Source: Alphaproteobacteria bacterium UBA1908
GTDB lineage: Bacteria > Pseudomonadota > Alphaproteobacteria > Caedimonadales > UBA1908
DNA length: 50,518 nt
NCBI GenBank assembly: GCA_002337525.1
Contig: DDGG01000017.1
Coordinates: forward strand, 1 to 50,518
Direction: 5' to 3'
Shown here: positions 1 through 8,063 of the stretch, piece by piece
How the letters are laid out: every line of letters begins with the position of its first letter
Position numbering within the stretch: the first letter of the stretch is position 1
Notes under the pieces: model-generated
What the model was told of the DNA's origin: nothing
Seen by the model: the letters and a program-made list of their open reading frames with translations, nothing else
The model's database searches: none
Position numbers and translations under genes: made by a program

Positions 1-179
1 AAAAGAAGAAATAACTAATCCATGCACTGACTAGGGATATACCGCAGGATCGTATACCTTACATTTTTTATCAAAAAAGAATCCAATACATGGAAATAAC
101 TAAAAGGACTACTAACAATCGAATTGTTTCTCTGATCCGTTAGTCCTGTAAAACCTTGGTACAACTTAGGTATTCACTC

Positions 180-554
180 CTACTTTTTTTCTAGATCTAC
201 AAATAAAGAGTCATCAACTCTCTGTATTTCTGGTTCTTCTGAAGTTTCAACTTTAAAGCTTGAACCTGTACTCTGATTAAGTGATCCAAGGGGCCTGTAA
301 ACCTCTCCTGTTGAATCAAGAAATTCCACTTCCTGAGGTAAAACAATATTTACAACTTCTTCCGGATTGAGTTCAAAATGCAAGTTTGACGGTTTAAACC
401 CTTGAGTTCGTGCAATTGTGCTTAAGGCTCTACGAGGGGCTTGGCTTTCCAAAAGTTCAGTAGCAAGAAGTTTCATCCATGAAGCTTTAGCCAAACCTAT
501 AGAGCATAACAAAGCAATAATCCCAAAAAAGACAGAGATTTTTTTCAACTTCAT
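180..554 (-). CDS. Secreted protein of unknown function
   Basis: I do not recognise this 124-residue protein. The first ~24 residues (basic MKLKK start, hydrophobic run, small residues before LAKA) look like a cleavable Sec signal peptide, so the product is probably periplasmic or released. The mature part has no cysteine, is acidic toward its C-terminus and shows no known motif. An AAGGA ribosome-binding site sits about ten bases upstream of the ATG. It stands alone in a gene-poor, AT-rich stretch, so the context gives no hint of its role. Confidence 0.6.
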   Translation of the reverse strand: MKLKKISVFFGIIALLCSIGLAKASWMKLLATELLESQAPRRALSTIARTQGFKPSNLHFELNPEEVVNIVLPQEVEFLDSTGEVYRPLGSLNQSTGSSFKVETSEEPEIQRVDDSLFVDLEKK

Positions 555-848
555 AATGATTTTTTCCTTGTAAAGATCAATATACTATGTAATAAAAATA
601 AATCCTAATAGTCAAGAAAAAGCTCTCTTTTTTAAAATGAGTCATAATTATTTATATTTAATATAGGCTGATCTTTAAATTTCAAAAGAAATTATTAAAT
701 GGGGTCTAAACCTTCAAAAATCTTTATAAAGACTGGTGACACTTTTCATTAGAGAAGTCATATTCTTCTAACATATTTACTCTTCCGGATCTTTATCTTT
801 TAAATCAATACAAAACCTTTTTCCTTACTCATCTTCGTCTGAAGTCCA

Positions 849-1046
849 TTAGTCTTCAGCTTTCCAAACAATTTTTTCTCTTAAAAAATCAAAATCTTCA
901 CCTTTCATATGCGGAAAAGCTTCTTCTAGACTTTCCCCAGAACTTTCTCTCATGCTTTCTAGAAATTCCTGGGATCTTTTATTGTCCTTTTCTGCAAGAG
1001 AGAAAGCATTTGTGATTCCTTTCTGAGAATCAATTTCTGTTCCAAG
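849..1046 (-). pseudogene. Uncertain remnant reading frame
   Basis: A 66-codon frame on the minus strand is open between two stops, without a proper start near its beginning and with only an internal ATG. The translation is rich in charged residues and I cannot assign it. It lies in the 555-1396 interval, which holds no intact gene and is otherwise stop-rich AT sequence. I read it as a decayed coding fragment next to the recombinase remnant at 1205-1357; chance openness is a real alternative. The 555-848 part shows nothing I can support. Confidence 0.2.
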
Positions 1047-1204
1047 TTAAGCAGATTTTTCACAAAAGTCTTTGTAAAGGCAGCAGAACAGGCTTTTTAT
1101 AAGCACTCATAAAAAAGCAAATGAACTTAAATCGTTAAGAATAGAGGAGCTTGAACGCCAAAATAAAGAAGGATAAATTCACTTTTGAAAAAAAGTATTT
1201 ATAA

Positions 1205-1357
1205 AGGCTTATAGTTCTTACTAAAAGAAGTATTGACCGCCAGAGACTTTATGACTTGAAAGACCGAGGAGTAGGGGCCACGAAGATTTCTCAAGACATG
1301 AAGATCGGAAGATCAACCGTCTATAAGCTTTTGAAGCAGAGGAATAAGGAACCATAG
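1205..1357 (+). pseudogene. Serine recombinase (resolvase) C-terminal HTH remnant
   Basis: A frame opening after a TAA at 1202-1204 and ending at a TAG encodes about 50 residues with the signature of the DNA-binding end of a Tn3-type resolvase/invertase: GVGATKISQDMKIGRSTVY resembles the 'GxGxxxIAxxLGIGRSTVYR' helix-turn-helix of that family. No start codon or catalytic N-terminal domain (serine nucleophile) is present in the same frame, and the sequence just upstream breaks into other frames (a short charged fragment ends at about 1173). I infer a degraded mobile-element recombinase. No terminal repeats were visible around it. Confidence 0.55.
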
Positions 1358-1396
1358 TTATCTTGATTTATCTCACTGTCAATCTATTATGACCTA

Positions 1397-1426
1397 TTGA
1401 CAAATATATATGAAAGTCTCTATCCT
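1397..1426 (+). promoter_or_regulatory. Sigma-70-type promoter of the lipase gene
   Basis: A consensus -35 box TTGACA (1397-1402) is followed after 18 bases by TATCCT (1421-1426), about 40 bases before the lipase start. It is the best promoter match in this interval and points into the lipase gene. It is predicted from sequence only. Confidence 0.45.
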
Positions 1427-1467
1427 TTTAATTAAATTAACGTTAAATATATTTCAGGGGAGTAAAT

Positions 1468-2496
1468 ATGAAGAAAATATCTCTTGTGTTTTTACTACTT
1501 TCTGCTTTCCTGTTCCCTGAAAAAATCTTGGCGACTGAAGAAGTCTTTGACGATCTTCAAATGGCAATTAGTTTTATGAAAAAAGCTTATGAAAGACCTA
1601 ATGAGTCAGAGGCTTATAGAAATCTTAGAGAAGTAATTGAAAATGCTCCTCCGAATCTAGGAGAAGAGCTTAATCACTATAGTCAAAGAATAAATGGTAC
1701 ACTCACACAAATTCTATACAAAGGAAGTCACTTTGGTTCTGTATATCGTCGCAACAAATCTTCTATCGTTTTTTCGTTTAAAGGAACGGATACGTTAACA
1801 GAATGGGTATGCACTAATCCATGGGCTTGCTTTAAATCTATAGAATTTTCTAGTGGAAATTCTGCTGTGGGCCAAACTCATAAGGGTTTTCTCGATGTTT
1901 ATAACGGACTCAATCATGCTGAGATGCTTCGTATTGCCCAACGTGCAGGTTATGAGGAAAGCTTTCCGAGGTGGCTTGCAAGCTTTTTTTCTTCAATAGT
2001 TTTGCCTAGTGAAGTAATTTTTGTGGGGCATAGTCTGGGAGGGGCTGTTGCACAACTCGCTGCATTTGACGCCAAAATGTATTATAATCAAAAGCTTATT
2101 GGCCCAACAACAGATTTTAAAGTTATAACGGCAGGCTCTCCAAAGCTTTTCAATGCAGAAGGAGCTAGAGAATTTGAACGTGTGTTTGGAAAAACAAATA
2201 TTAGGCATCTCCAGAATCCCATTGATATTGTGCCATATATGCCTTGTTGTTGTGGACGAACCGCAACATGTGGTTTGGGATGTGAAGAATATGATTCAGC
2301 GGGAGTTCATAAAATGGGGATTTTTTGTAATTTAAATTCTATATGGAATGTTGCAAGCTCTTTATTCTGTTGTGCAAGTCCCTATATTTTCTATTCTTCT
2401 TTTGGTTGTGGTTTGATAGGGTGCAGTGCGCTAATTCTAAACTCTCATAGAGTTGATTCATACAGCACTGCCAGGTATGATCAAGGCTGGTGGTAA
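1468..2496 (+). CDS. Secreted class-3 lipase-like hydrolase
   Basis: This 342-residue protein looks like an exported alpha/beta-hydrolase of the fungal-type (class 3) lipase family, which cleaves ester bonds of acylglycerols or phospholipids. Residues 1-22 form a signal peptide (MKKIS, hydrophobic core, KILA). The nucleophile elbow GHSLGGA places the catalytic serine at residue 189; Asp253 in NPIDIVPY and His327 in NSHRVDSY are likely partners. Oddly, the stretch between Asp253 and His327 is rich in cysteine (about ten, including CCC and CC) and contains hydrophobic runs, which may be disulphide-bonded or membrane-binding. A GGGGAG ribosome-binding site precedes the ATG. The 3' end overlaps the opposite-strand phospholipase D-like remnant by about 39 bases. 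The family is fairly sure; the substrate is unknown, and a role against host membranes is inference. Confidence 0.8.
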   Translation: MKKISLVFLLLSAFLFPEKILATEEVFDDLQMAISFMKKAYERPNESEAYRNLREVIENAPPNLGEELNHYSQRINGTLTQILYKGSHFGSVYRRNKSSIVFSFKGTDTLTEWVCTNPWACFKSIEFSSGNSAVGQTHKGFLDVYNGLNHAEMLRIAQRAGYEESFPRWLASFFSSIVLPSEVIFVGHSLGGAVAQLAAFDAKMYYNQKLIGPTTDFKVITAGSPKLFNAEGAREFERVFGKTNIRHLQNPIDIVPYMPCCCGRTATCGLGCEEYDSAGVHKMGIFCNLNSIWNVASSLFCCASPYIFYSSFGCGLIGCSALILNSHRVDSYSTARYDQGWW

Positions 2497-3021
2497 ATCG
2501 ATATAAACTGGAACATCTTCGAAACTCAGAAAAGGAATTTGTGAATGTTTGTAGGCTCTTTGTGCTCTATCCGCGATAATGGCAACTTTGCCCCCGCGTT
2601 GATGGGCCTTTAAAAGCGCTTAGGAATAGGGCGTATTCCTAAAATCGTTAAAGTTCTTTGTAAAGGTTGAAAGAGTCTCTCCTGTCAGGTTTGATTTAAA
2701 GGCAGTGACTGAGTGATCAGGATTCACAAGAATAAAATAATAGGCCTGATTTTCAATCATGGTATAGAGAACTGAATTAACAAGGGGACTATCTGTCCTC
2801 AACAGTGTTTGCAAGGTGCCCTGATTTTTAAAGTGAAAGATGAATTGATAGAGGGCGGTGTTTTCAAAACCGGTAATACAATATCCAAAGAAGAATTCTT
2901 CTTCTGGCAGAGACGGAGAAGGGGTATCTGTTTTAAGAATAAAGGCTCCGTCGGTTTTGCCATTTACCTGGATGTAGCCTGAAGCACAACAGGGCGCTTT
3001 TTGATCTAAAAAGTCAGACAT
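2458..3021 (-). pseudogene. Phospholipase D-like gene broken by an in-frame TAA
   Basis: Codons from ATG 3021 run to a TAA at 2620-2622 (133 residues), and the same frame stays open for another 53 codons to a TGA at 2458-2460. The part after the TAA (ALLKAHQRGGKVAIIADRAQ, then VPVYID) resembles the first half of a Nuc-type phospholipase D domain, where 'ALxxAxxRGVxVxVxxDxxQ' is followed by 'xPVxID'. The HxKxxxxD catalytic motif that should come next is missing: the frame ends where the convergent lipase gene ends. The upstream 133 residues have no motif I know and start with MSDFLDQKAPCC. I read this as a truncated, interrupted gene; a short product from 2620-3021 could still be made. Confidence 0.45.
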
Positions 3022-3172
3022 AAAAGCTTCTTTAATGTCTCTTTAGGAGTATAAATAAAAAGTTGCATAATATATATTATGGAAAATTTAATCACTTTAT
3101 ACTTATCTATTAATTATCTAAATTAGGATCTGCGTTACCATAGACCCTAATCCAGTGAGCTAAAAATTTTTT

Positions 3173-3724
3173 TTATTGAGAAATCATTTCAGCAATTTTG
3201 GAATGATTTAGAATTTGTGAAATAAAATTCGCTGCTGCTTCATCAAATGATTCAGCTGTATTTCGACAAGCCTGAACCGCATAATAAGATGTTCCAAATT
3301 CTGTTAAGCTTTTAATTTCAATAGGTGAATTATTATCAACACGCACAAAAGCATTAATATACCACTCGCCCTGAAGTGAGCTAAAAGAGACTTCCGTTAG
3401 TTCAATCTCCATTACATGAGATGCTAATCGGGCAGAGTCAGAACGTATCTTTAGAGCTGAAAGTGTTTTTTGAAAGGCATCATTTAAATATTGAGAATAA
3501 GTCATTTTTTTTGGTAAATATATTTCCCCTGCCATGCGGCACAAAATGCTGTTTGGATCATCTTCACTTGGTTTGATGGGAAGAAGATAGATGGGTTTAA
3601 TATTTTTATTTTTAATTTCATAATCAATACTAGTGTCAACTTTAAAACTTTTAATATTATTGGAAACACATCCTGATAATACTAAAATAGAAAAAAGGCT
3701 GGGTATTATTTTCTTATAAATCAT
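3173..3724 (-). CDS. Putative lipoprotein of unknown function
   Basis: This 183-residue protein begins with a lipoprotein signal: MIYKKI, a hydrophobic run and the lipobox LSGC, with Cys19 as the predicted lipidated residue. Residues after it (SNN) lack an Asp at +2, which favours the outer membrane under the usual rule. The mature part is a mixed alpha/beta sequence with a C-terminal helix; its general look is that of small periplasmic-facing lipoproteins, but I see no specific family motif. A GGAG site lies eight bases before the ATG. It is followed by a short AT-rich gap and is probably a single-gene unit. Confidence 0.6.
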   Translation of the reverse strand: MIYKKIIPSLFSILVLSGCVSNNIKSFKVDTSIDYEIKNKNIKPIYLLPIKPSEDDPNSILCRMAGEIYLPKKMTYSQYLNDAFQKTLSALKIRSDSARLASHVMEIELTEVSFSSLQGEWYINAFVRVDNNSPIEIKSLTEFGTSYYAVQACRNTAESFDEAAANFISQILNHSKIAEMISQ

Positions 3725-3794
3725 TTAGAAGCTCCAAATCTAAAAACATGCAGATCTCAATCAAAATTAAATAATTTTTTATTGAGATAGGCTA

Positions 3795-4484
3795 CTAAAA
3801 AACACATTTTGATATTTTTTTCAATGTTTTTATTTTTCGAGCTATATCACGAGCAATCCATCTCAGGACTGGATTACCTGAGTCATAGTTTTCAATTATA
3901 AATTTTTCTACATCACGTTGGAAAACTTTATGTCGTTTCCATAATTCACGATAAACCCAACTATGCGCCTTCTTTATATAATTCCTGCCATCAGTTAAAT
4001 AAGGAGTGGTCTGGTTTAAAATCCTTGTGATTTGGTCTTGAGTCATATCAGGTTTATATCGAAGCTGGCAGGCCATTAAAACCGGGGCGTACCTTTTCAC
4101 AAGTTCTTTATCTGATTGATATGAATAGATAATAAATTTATCAAGGTCCCTTACCTGCCAGAATAAATTCATACATACAGCATCAACAACATCCCAACTT
4201 GTCGATTTTGTTGCCCAATTTTTCATTTGAGATAAATCTACTAACTCTGGATCACAAATAAGGGCTGCTAAAATCTGTGCATCTCGAATATTGGTATCAA
4301 ATAATAAAAGTGCCGCCCTATAATCTTGCCCAATACTTTTTGCAAGTTTTCGTATTTCGGGGATTGTAACTCCTAAAATATTCACTGGCGCGATTCCAAG
4401 CCGGGAGAACGAGATAATATGATCAGATTCTCCAAGTGATACTAGTCTATCAAGATATGGGATTTTCACGTCTACATTTGACAC
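3795..4484 (-). CDS. alkD: AlkD-type DNA alkylation repair glycosylase
   Basis: The 229-residue product matches the AlkD family of HEAT-repeat DNA glycosylases, which excise bulky or positively charged alkylated purines (N3/N7-alkyl) without flipping the base. The most telling stretch is SWDVVDAVC at residues 96-104, where the conserved Trp and Asp of the AlkD active-site cleft are found; later helices (RDARKIKTL-like C-terminal repeats, HSWVYRELWKRH) continue the HEAT-like pattern to the end. Length is normal for the family. The start is GTG without a clear ribosome-binding site, so the true start may differ by a few codons. It is an isolated gene with no repair neighbours, consistent with an accessory repair enzyme acquired separately. 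Confidence 0.85.
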   Translation of the reverse strand: MSNVDVKIPYLDRLVSLGESDHIISFSRLGIAPVNILGVTIPEIRKLAKSIGQDYRAALLLFDTNIRDAQILAALICDPELVDLSQMKNWATKSTSWDVVDAVCMNLFWQVRDLDKFIIYSYQSDKELVKRYAPVLMACQLRYKPDMTQDQITRILNQTTPYLTDGRNYIKKAHSWVYRELWKRHKVFQRDVEKFIIENYDSGNPVLRWIARDIARKIKTLKKISKCVF

Positions 4485-4593
4485 TTTTTGAGGTTGAAAT
4501 CATAAAATAAAACTAACAGACACAGAAAAAGCTGCATAACAAAATATGCAGCTTAAGAAAAAAATATCCTTAAAACTCCTTTAGCAAGAGTAT

Positions 4594-4782
4594 TTAGGGT
4601 GTTAGAAAAATAAATTCCAGACGATCACCAACAGCCCCTATTTGGAGAAGTGGTAAATATAATAGACACAAAAAAATAATAGCCCCAAACATCTTTGCAA
4701 AAATCACACCTTCATTTTGCAAAATGTCTTTCCTGTCACCCTGATGTTCATAAACATCTTTTTTTATTAACTTTTTTAACAT
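4594..4782 (-). CDS. Small single-pass membrane protein
   Basis: A 62-residue protein with a charged N-terminal half (LKKLIKKDVYEHQGDRKD) and one transmembrane helix at about residues 29-48 (AKMFGAIIFLCLLYLPLL). I do not recognise it. What supports it as real is a strong ribosome-binding site, GGGGGAGGAT, five to six bases before the ATG. No neighbour is close enough to suggest an operon. It could be a small regulator of a membrane complex or a toxin-like peptide, but nothing in the sequence decides this. Confidence 0.5.
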   Translation of the reverse strand: MLKKLIKKDVYEHQGDRKDILQNEGVIFAKMFGAIIFLCLLYLPLLQIGAVGDRLEFIFLTP

Positions 4783-5285
4783 TCTATCCTCCCCCGATAT
4801 GAATAGATGATGTCAGTAAAGCATATTTTTTTAACTAATGAAAGATTAATTTTTAGTAAATAAAAAACTTTTTTTTCCTTAATTGTTAATCTGCTCTGTC
4901 AAAACAATTGTCATATAATTTTGGCAGTTTATATAGGTTTTTTATATAACCTTCTTTTGAAACAGGAAAGTTTTTTCTTTTTTCTGGAAGTTAATCTATT
5001 GATATTAAAAGAAAATTCCTATGCGTCGAATTCCATTTTTGACATTAAAAAAATCTAATATCGATAATAAAAATTATTAAGTCTTCTTTATCGATGATCA
5101 TTCCCTAACCTTAAAAATATCAATCAAAAAAATAGACTTGTATGCTTAATTATTAACAAAAAATCTAAAGTTTTAGATATTAGTAAAAAGAATTTCGAGA
5201 GACCCTCTGAAGCCATAATAATAAAATGTCTTGTTTTAAAAAGACTTAAAGTGCTATGTGAAAATACAGTTATGCTCCTAATGGT
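4783..5285. other. AT-rich intergenic region
   Basis: About 500 bases of very AT-rich sequence between two divergent small genes. It carries many poly-A/poly-T tracts and short direct repeats. I see no coding frame, RNA or clear inverted repeat; promoters of both flanking genes are presumably here but no single box stands out. Confidence 0.4.
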
Positions 5286-5792
5286 ATGAGATTTTTGATG
5301 AAAAGTAATTACAGTTGCTTTGTATTTCTTCTGTTTCTGAGTGGTTCTGCCTCTTTTGCAAGCGATGAGTTTGAACATGTGTTTACAAAAGTTGGAACCT
5401 CAACAGCTACTCAAACCAGAGATCAATATCAATCTTTCCAAACTTTTAGGGATATGTTCCGCCCTATTCTTGACGACTCTTTAAAAGTTTTTTTTGAGAA
5501 GGCCTGGGGTGCCATTTTTGAGGGGTACACAGATGATGAATCATCAGTCTGTGGAAAACGTTTACCTGTTTCAAGAGAGAGCGATCATACAAGCTGCCTG
5601 TATAATCGTTTAAAGCAAAATAAAGATCCTGAGATACAGTTTATTAATATTGTTGGGTCTTTAACAGTTTCTGAAACACATTTAGAATCTCTCAAGAAAG
5701 TTTTTTGCGATAAGGAAATGCAAGCTTTAAGAGAGTTAGAAGGATTTTCATATTTTTCTGGCCAGGTTACAAAATTATCTGACTGCTCTTAA
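5286..5792 (+). CDS. Secreted protein of unknown function
   Basis: This 168-residue protein starts with a signal peptide (MRFLMKSNY, then a hydrophobic core ending SASFAS) and is probably exported. Starting at the second ATG (5298, MKSNYS) gives a more usual signal peptide and is equally likely. The mature protein is mostly helical in appearance, acidic, and has cysteines near residues 95, 105, 146 and 167 that could form disulphides. It has no motif I know. It is transcribed toward hldE, with only an 86-base convergent gap holding a weak CCCC/GGGG hairpin near 5820-5850. Confidence 0.55.
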   Translation: MRFLMKSNYSCFVFLLFLSGSASFASDEFEHVFTKVGTSTATQTRDQYQSFQTFRDMFRPILDDSLKVFFEKAWGAIFEGYTDDESSVCGKRLPVSRESDHTSCLYNRLKQNKDPEIQFINIVGSLTVSETHLESLKKVFCDKEMQALRELEGFSYFSGQVTKLSDCS

Positions 5793-5878
5793 AACAGATT
5801 ATTTACTCAAAGAGACCTGTGCCCCCTTTTTCAAAAGATAGGGGAAATAAATCTCACCACTTTTATCATTGAATGTTT

Positions 5879-7336
5879 TCAGGCAACACGTGAAATAGTA
5901 TTCGTCGTGCTATGTCCTTCTTCCAGTTCAGCCAAAACAACATCCCCTCCCCAGGAGAAGACTTCTTTGGCGCCTACAACATCTTCAACTTTATAATCGG
6001 CCCCTTTGATCAAGACATCTGGACGCAAGTGTTGTATTAATTCCAGAGGTGTCTCCTGATCGAAAATAACGACAAGATCGACATCTGAAAGAGCTGCCAT
6101 AACTTTTGTACGAGATGACTCATTCTGAAGGGGACGTGTTGGACCTTTAAGACGCCGAACAGAATCATCCGAGTTTAAAGCTACAATAAGACGGTCACAT
6201 GATTTTTTCGCCTGATTAAGCAAAGAAATATGGCCTGGGTGCAATAAATCATAGCACCCATTGGCAAATCCAACTTTAAGTCCGCGACGATGCCACTCTA
6301 TGGTTTGGGCCTGAGCTTCTGACCAGCTCATTGTTTTATCCGTATTGGCCTGTTCAACAGAGGCCGTTAATGCTTTATGAATTTCATCTGTTGTGACAGT
6401 TGCTGTCCCTGCTTTCGCAACAACAAGTCCCGCCGCTGTATTTGCAATTTTTGCGGCAGCCTCCATAGAGGCATCCACAGCCAGGGCCGCAGATAATGTT
6501 GCAACAACAGTGTCCCCTGCCCCCGAAACGTCATAAATTTCCAAGGCCTGTGTCGGGATATGGTGTATATCTCCTTGCTCGTTAAGTGTCATCCCCTTGT
6601 CGCCACGAGTTGCGAGAACAGCCTTAATTTCACATTCTTTCAGAATTAGGCTGGTGGCTTTCTCAACATCTTCATCCGTCGTTATTTTAAAAGAACTTGA
6701 TTCTTGAAGCTCCTTTGCGTTTGGTGTCATAAGAGAAGCACCAGCATACACAGAAAAATCTCTTCTCTTGGGGTCAACAACTACAGGTTTGTTATGCTTT
6801 TTAGCTTCGTTCATGATCGAGGAAAGAAGGTCATTTGTAAAAAGACCTTTTCCATAGTCCGAGACAATAACCACATCAACAGACTGTATCAAGCTTTTGG
6901 CCTGTGCCAAAATATCGCGTTCTGTCTTCTTGTTAATTTCATAAGAATCTTCATCATCAACCCTTAAAAGTTGTTGTCCTTCGCAAACATACCGCGTTTT
7001 AACTGTTGTTTTGCGGCCTTTTTCACAAATGAGATATGCTTTAACTCCCTCAAGATCATCGAAGAGGGATTGGGCCTCACTGGCATCTTCATCTTCACCG
7101 ACGACACCGCAGAAATAACAGATTGCTGACAAACTCGACAGGTTTCTGGCAACGTTTCCGGCACCTCCAAGAACAGTACTTTGACGCATTGAACGTAAAA
7201 TGGGAACTGGCGCTTCGGGAGAAACCCGATTCACCTGGCCATAGATAAAGTGGTCAACCATCACGTCACCTATGCATAAAAGTCGTGCGTTGGAAAAGTT
7301 TTCAAGAATAGTTTGAAAAAGAGTCACATTCGTCAT
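5879..7336 (-). CDS. hldE: Bifunctional heptose 7-phosphate kinase / heptose 1-phosphate adenylyltransferase
   Basis: HldE carries out two steps of ADP-heptose synthesis for the lipopolysaccharide inner core: it phosphorylates D-glycero-D-manno-heptose 7-phosphate at C1, and after dephosphorylation transfers AMP to the 1-phosphate. The N-terminal ~320 residues are a PfkB/ribokinase-type kinase (GGAGNVARNL near the start, DVSGAGDTVVA with the catalytic Asp). The C-terminal ~130 residues are a nucleotidyltransferase with the GCYDLLHPGH nucleotide-binding motif. I place the start at ATG 7336 (MTNVTLFQ), matching the usual alphaproteobacterial N-terminus; an in-frame GTG 39 bases upstream overlaps its own AAGGAG and is less likely. 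It is last in the zinc-ribbon gene-gmhA-hldE run. Confidence 0.95.
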   Translation of the reverse strand: MTNVTLFQTILENFSNARLLCIGDVMVDHFIYGQVNRVSPEAPVPILRSMRQSTVLGGAGNVARNLSSLSAICYFCGVVGEDEDASEAQSLFDDLEGVKAYLICEKGRKTTVKTRYVCEGQQLLRVDDEDSYEINKKTERDILAQAKSLIQSVDVVIVSDYGKGLFTNDLLSSIMNEAKKHNKPVVVDPKRRDFSVYAGASLMTPNAKELQESSSFKITTDEDVEKATSLILKECEIKAVLATRGDKGMTLNEQGDIHHIPTQALEIYDVSGAGDTVVATLSAALAVDASMEAAAKIANTAAGLVVAKAGTATVTTDEIHKALTASVEQANTDKTMSWSEAQAQTIEWHRRGLKVGFANGCYDLLHPGHISLLNQAKKSCDRLIVALNSDDSVRRLKGPTRPLQNESSRTKVMAALSDVDLVVIFDQETPLELIQHLRPDVLIKGADYKVEDVVGAKEVFSWGGDVVLAELEEGHSTTNTISRVA

Positions 7337-7415
7337 TTTTGAATAAATCTCTGTTATCTTATTTTTACCCTTCACTCCTTATATAGGAGGAAGAGATATT
7401 TTATGCCAGGCTTTT

Positions 7416-8054
7416 TTAAACAAGACCCAACCCCTGTTCCAGACCAGCACATAACATTTGTCCTAAAGTAATGTGCATTTCCTGAATACGGGCTGTTGTC
7501 TGCGAGGGGACAATAAGTAAGGGATCTGCAAGTCCGATCATTTTTCCTCCCTCTTTCCCTGCAAAACCGACAGGTGTTAAACCTTTTTCTGAAGCAACTT
7601 TTAGAGCTTTTAGAATATTTGGACTCTGAGCAGATGTGCTGATCCCCAGTGCAATATCTCCTGGACGACCCAAAGCCTCAATCTGTCGTGAAAAAAGATC
7701 TTCAAACGAAAAATCATTAGCAATTGCCGTCAGTGCCGACGAATCTGTTGTGAGGGCCAGAGCAGGAATAGCGGGCCTGCTTTTTGAAAAACGAACAGTT
7801 AACTCTGTGGCAAGGTGCTGTGCATCTGCTGCACTACCCCCATTACCAAAAAATAGAATTTTACCTCCTTGTCTTACAGATTTCAGACAAATATCCAAAA
7901 GACGATAAAAAGGAGTTTCAAGAGTTTCAAGAGTTTTCGCCGCAACTTCCAAATGTTCCTGCATGTCGGACTTAAAAAGGTTCTTAACTCGATCCAGGGA
8001 AACGTCTTCTTCCTGATTTGAATCAGAATTAAAGTAAAAGTTAATATCAGTCAT
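7416..8054 (-). CDS. gmhA: Sedoheptulose 7-phosphate isomerase
   Basis: GmhA converts sedoheptulose 7-phosphate to D-glycero-D-manno-heptose 7-phosphate, the first committed step of ADP-heptose synthesis in the cytoplasm. The 212-residue product is a SIS-domain protein: FFGNGGSAADAQHLA is the phosphosugar-binding loop, followed by ALTTDSSALTAIAND and the ISTSAQSPNILKAL loop; the C-terminal EMHITLGQMLC holds the conserved His of the active site. Length is slightly longer than E. coli GmhA because of an N-terminal extension of about 20 residues. AAGGA lies seven bases before the ATG. It sits directly upstream of hldE, whose kinase uses its product, so the two are surely one pathway unit. Confidence 0.95.
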   Translation of the reverse strand: MTDINFYFNSDSNQEEDVSLDRVKNLFKSDMQEHLEVAAKTLETLETPFYRLLDICLKSVRQGGKILFFGNGGSAADAQHLATELTVRFSKSRPAIPALALTTDSSALTAIANDFSFEDLFSRQIEALGRPGDIALGISTSAQSPNILKALKVASEKGLTPVGFAGKEGGKMIGLADPLLIVPSQTTARIQEMHITLGQMLCAGLEQGLGLV

Positions 8055-8063
8055 TTTGTTTCC

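Noticed and set aside
5124..5378. Minus-strand frame overlapping the secreted gene at 5286
   Set aside because: No ribosome-binding site, AT-rich translation, overlaps a better supported gene with a signal peptide.
7337..7375. GTG at 7375 as the hldE start
   Set aside because: Its only Shine-Dalgarno-like AAGGAG overlaps the GTG; the family N-terminus fits the ATG at 7336.
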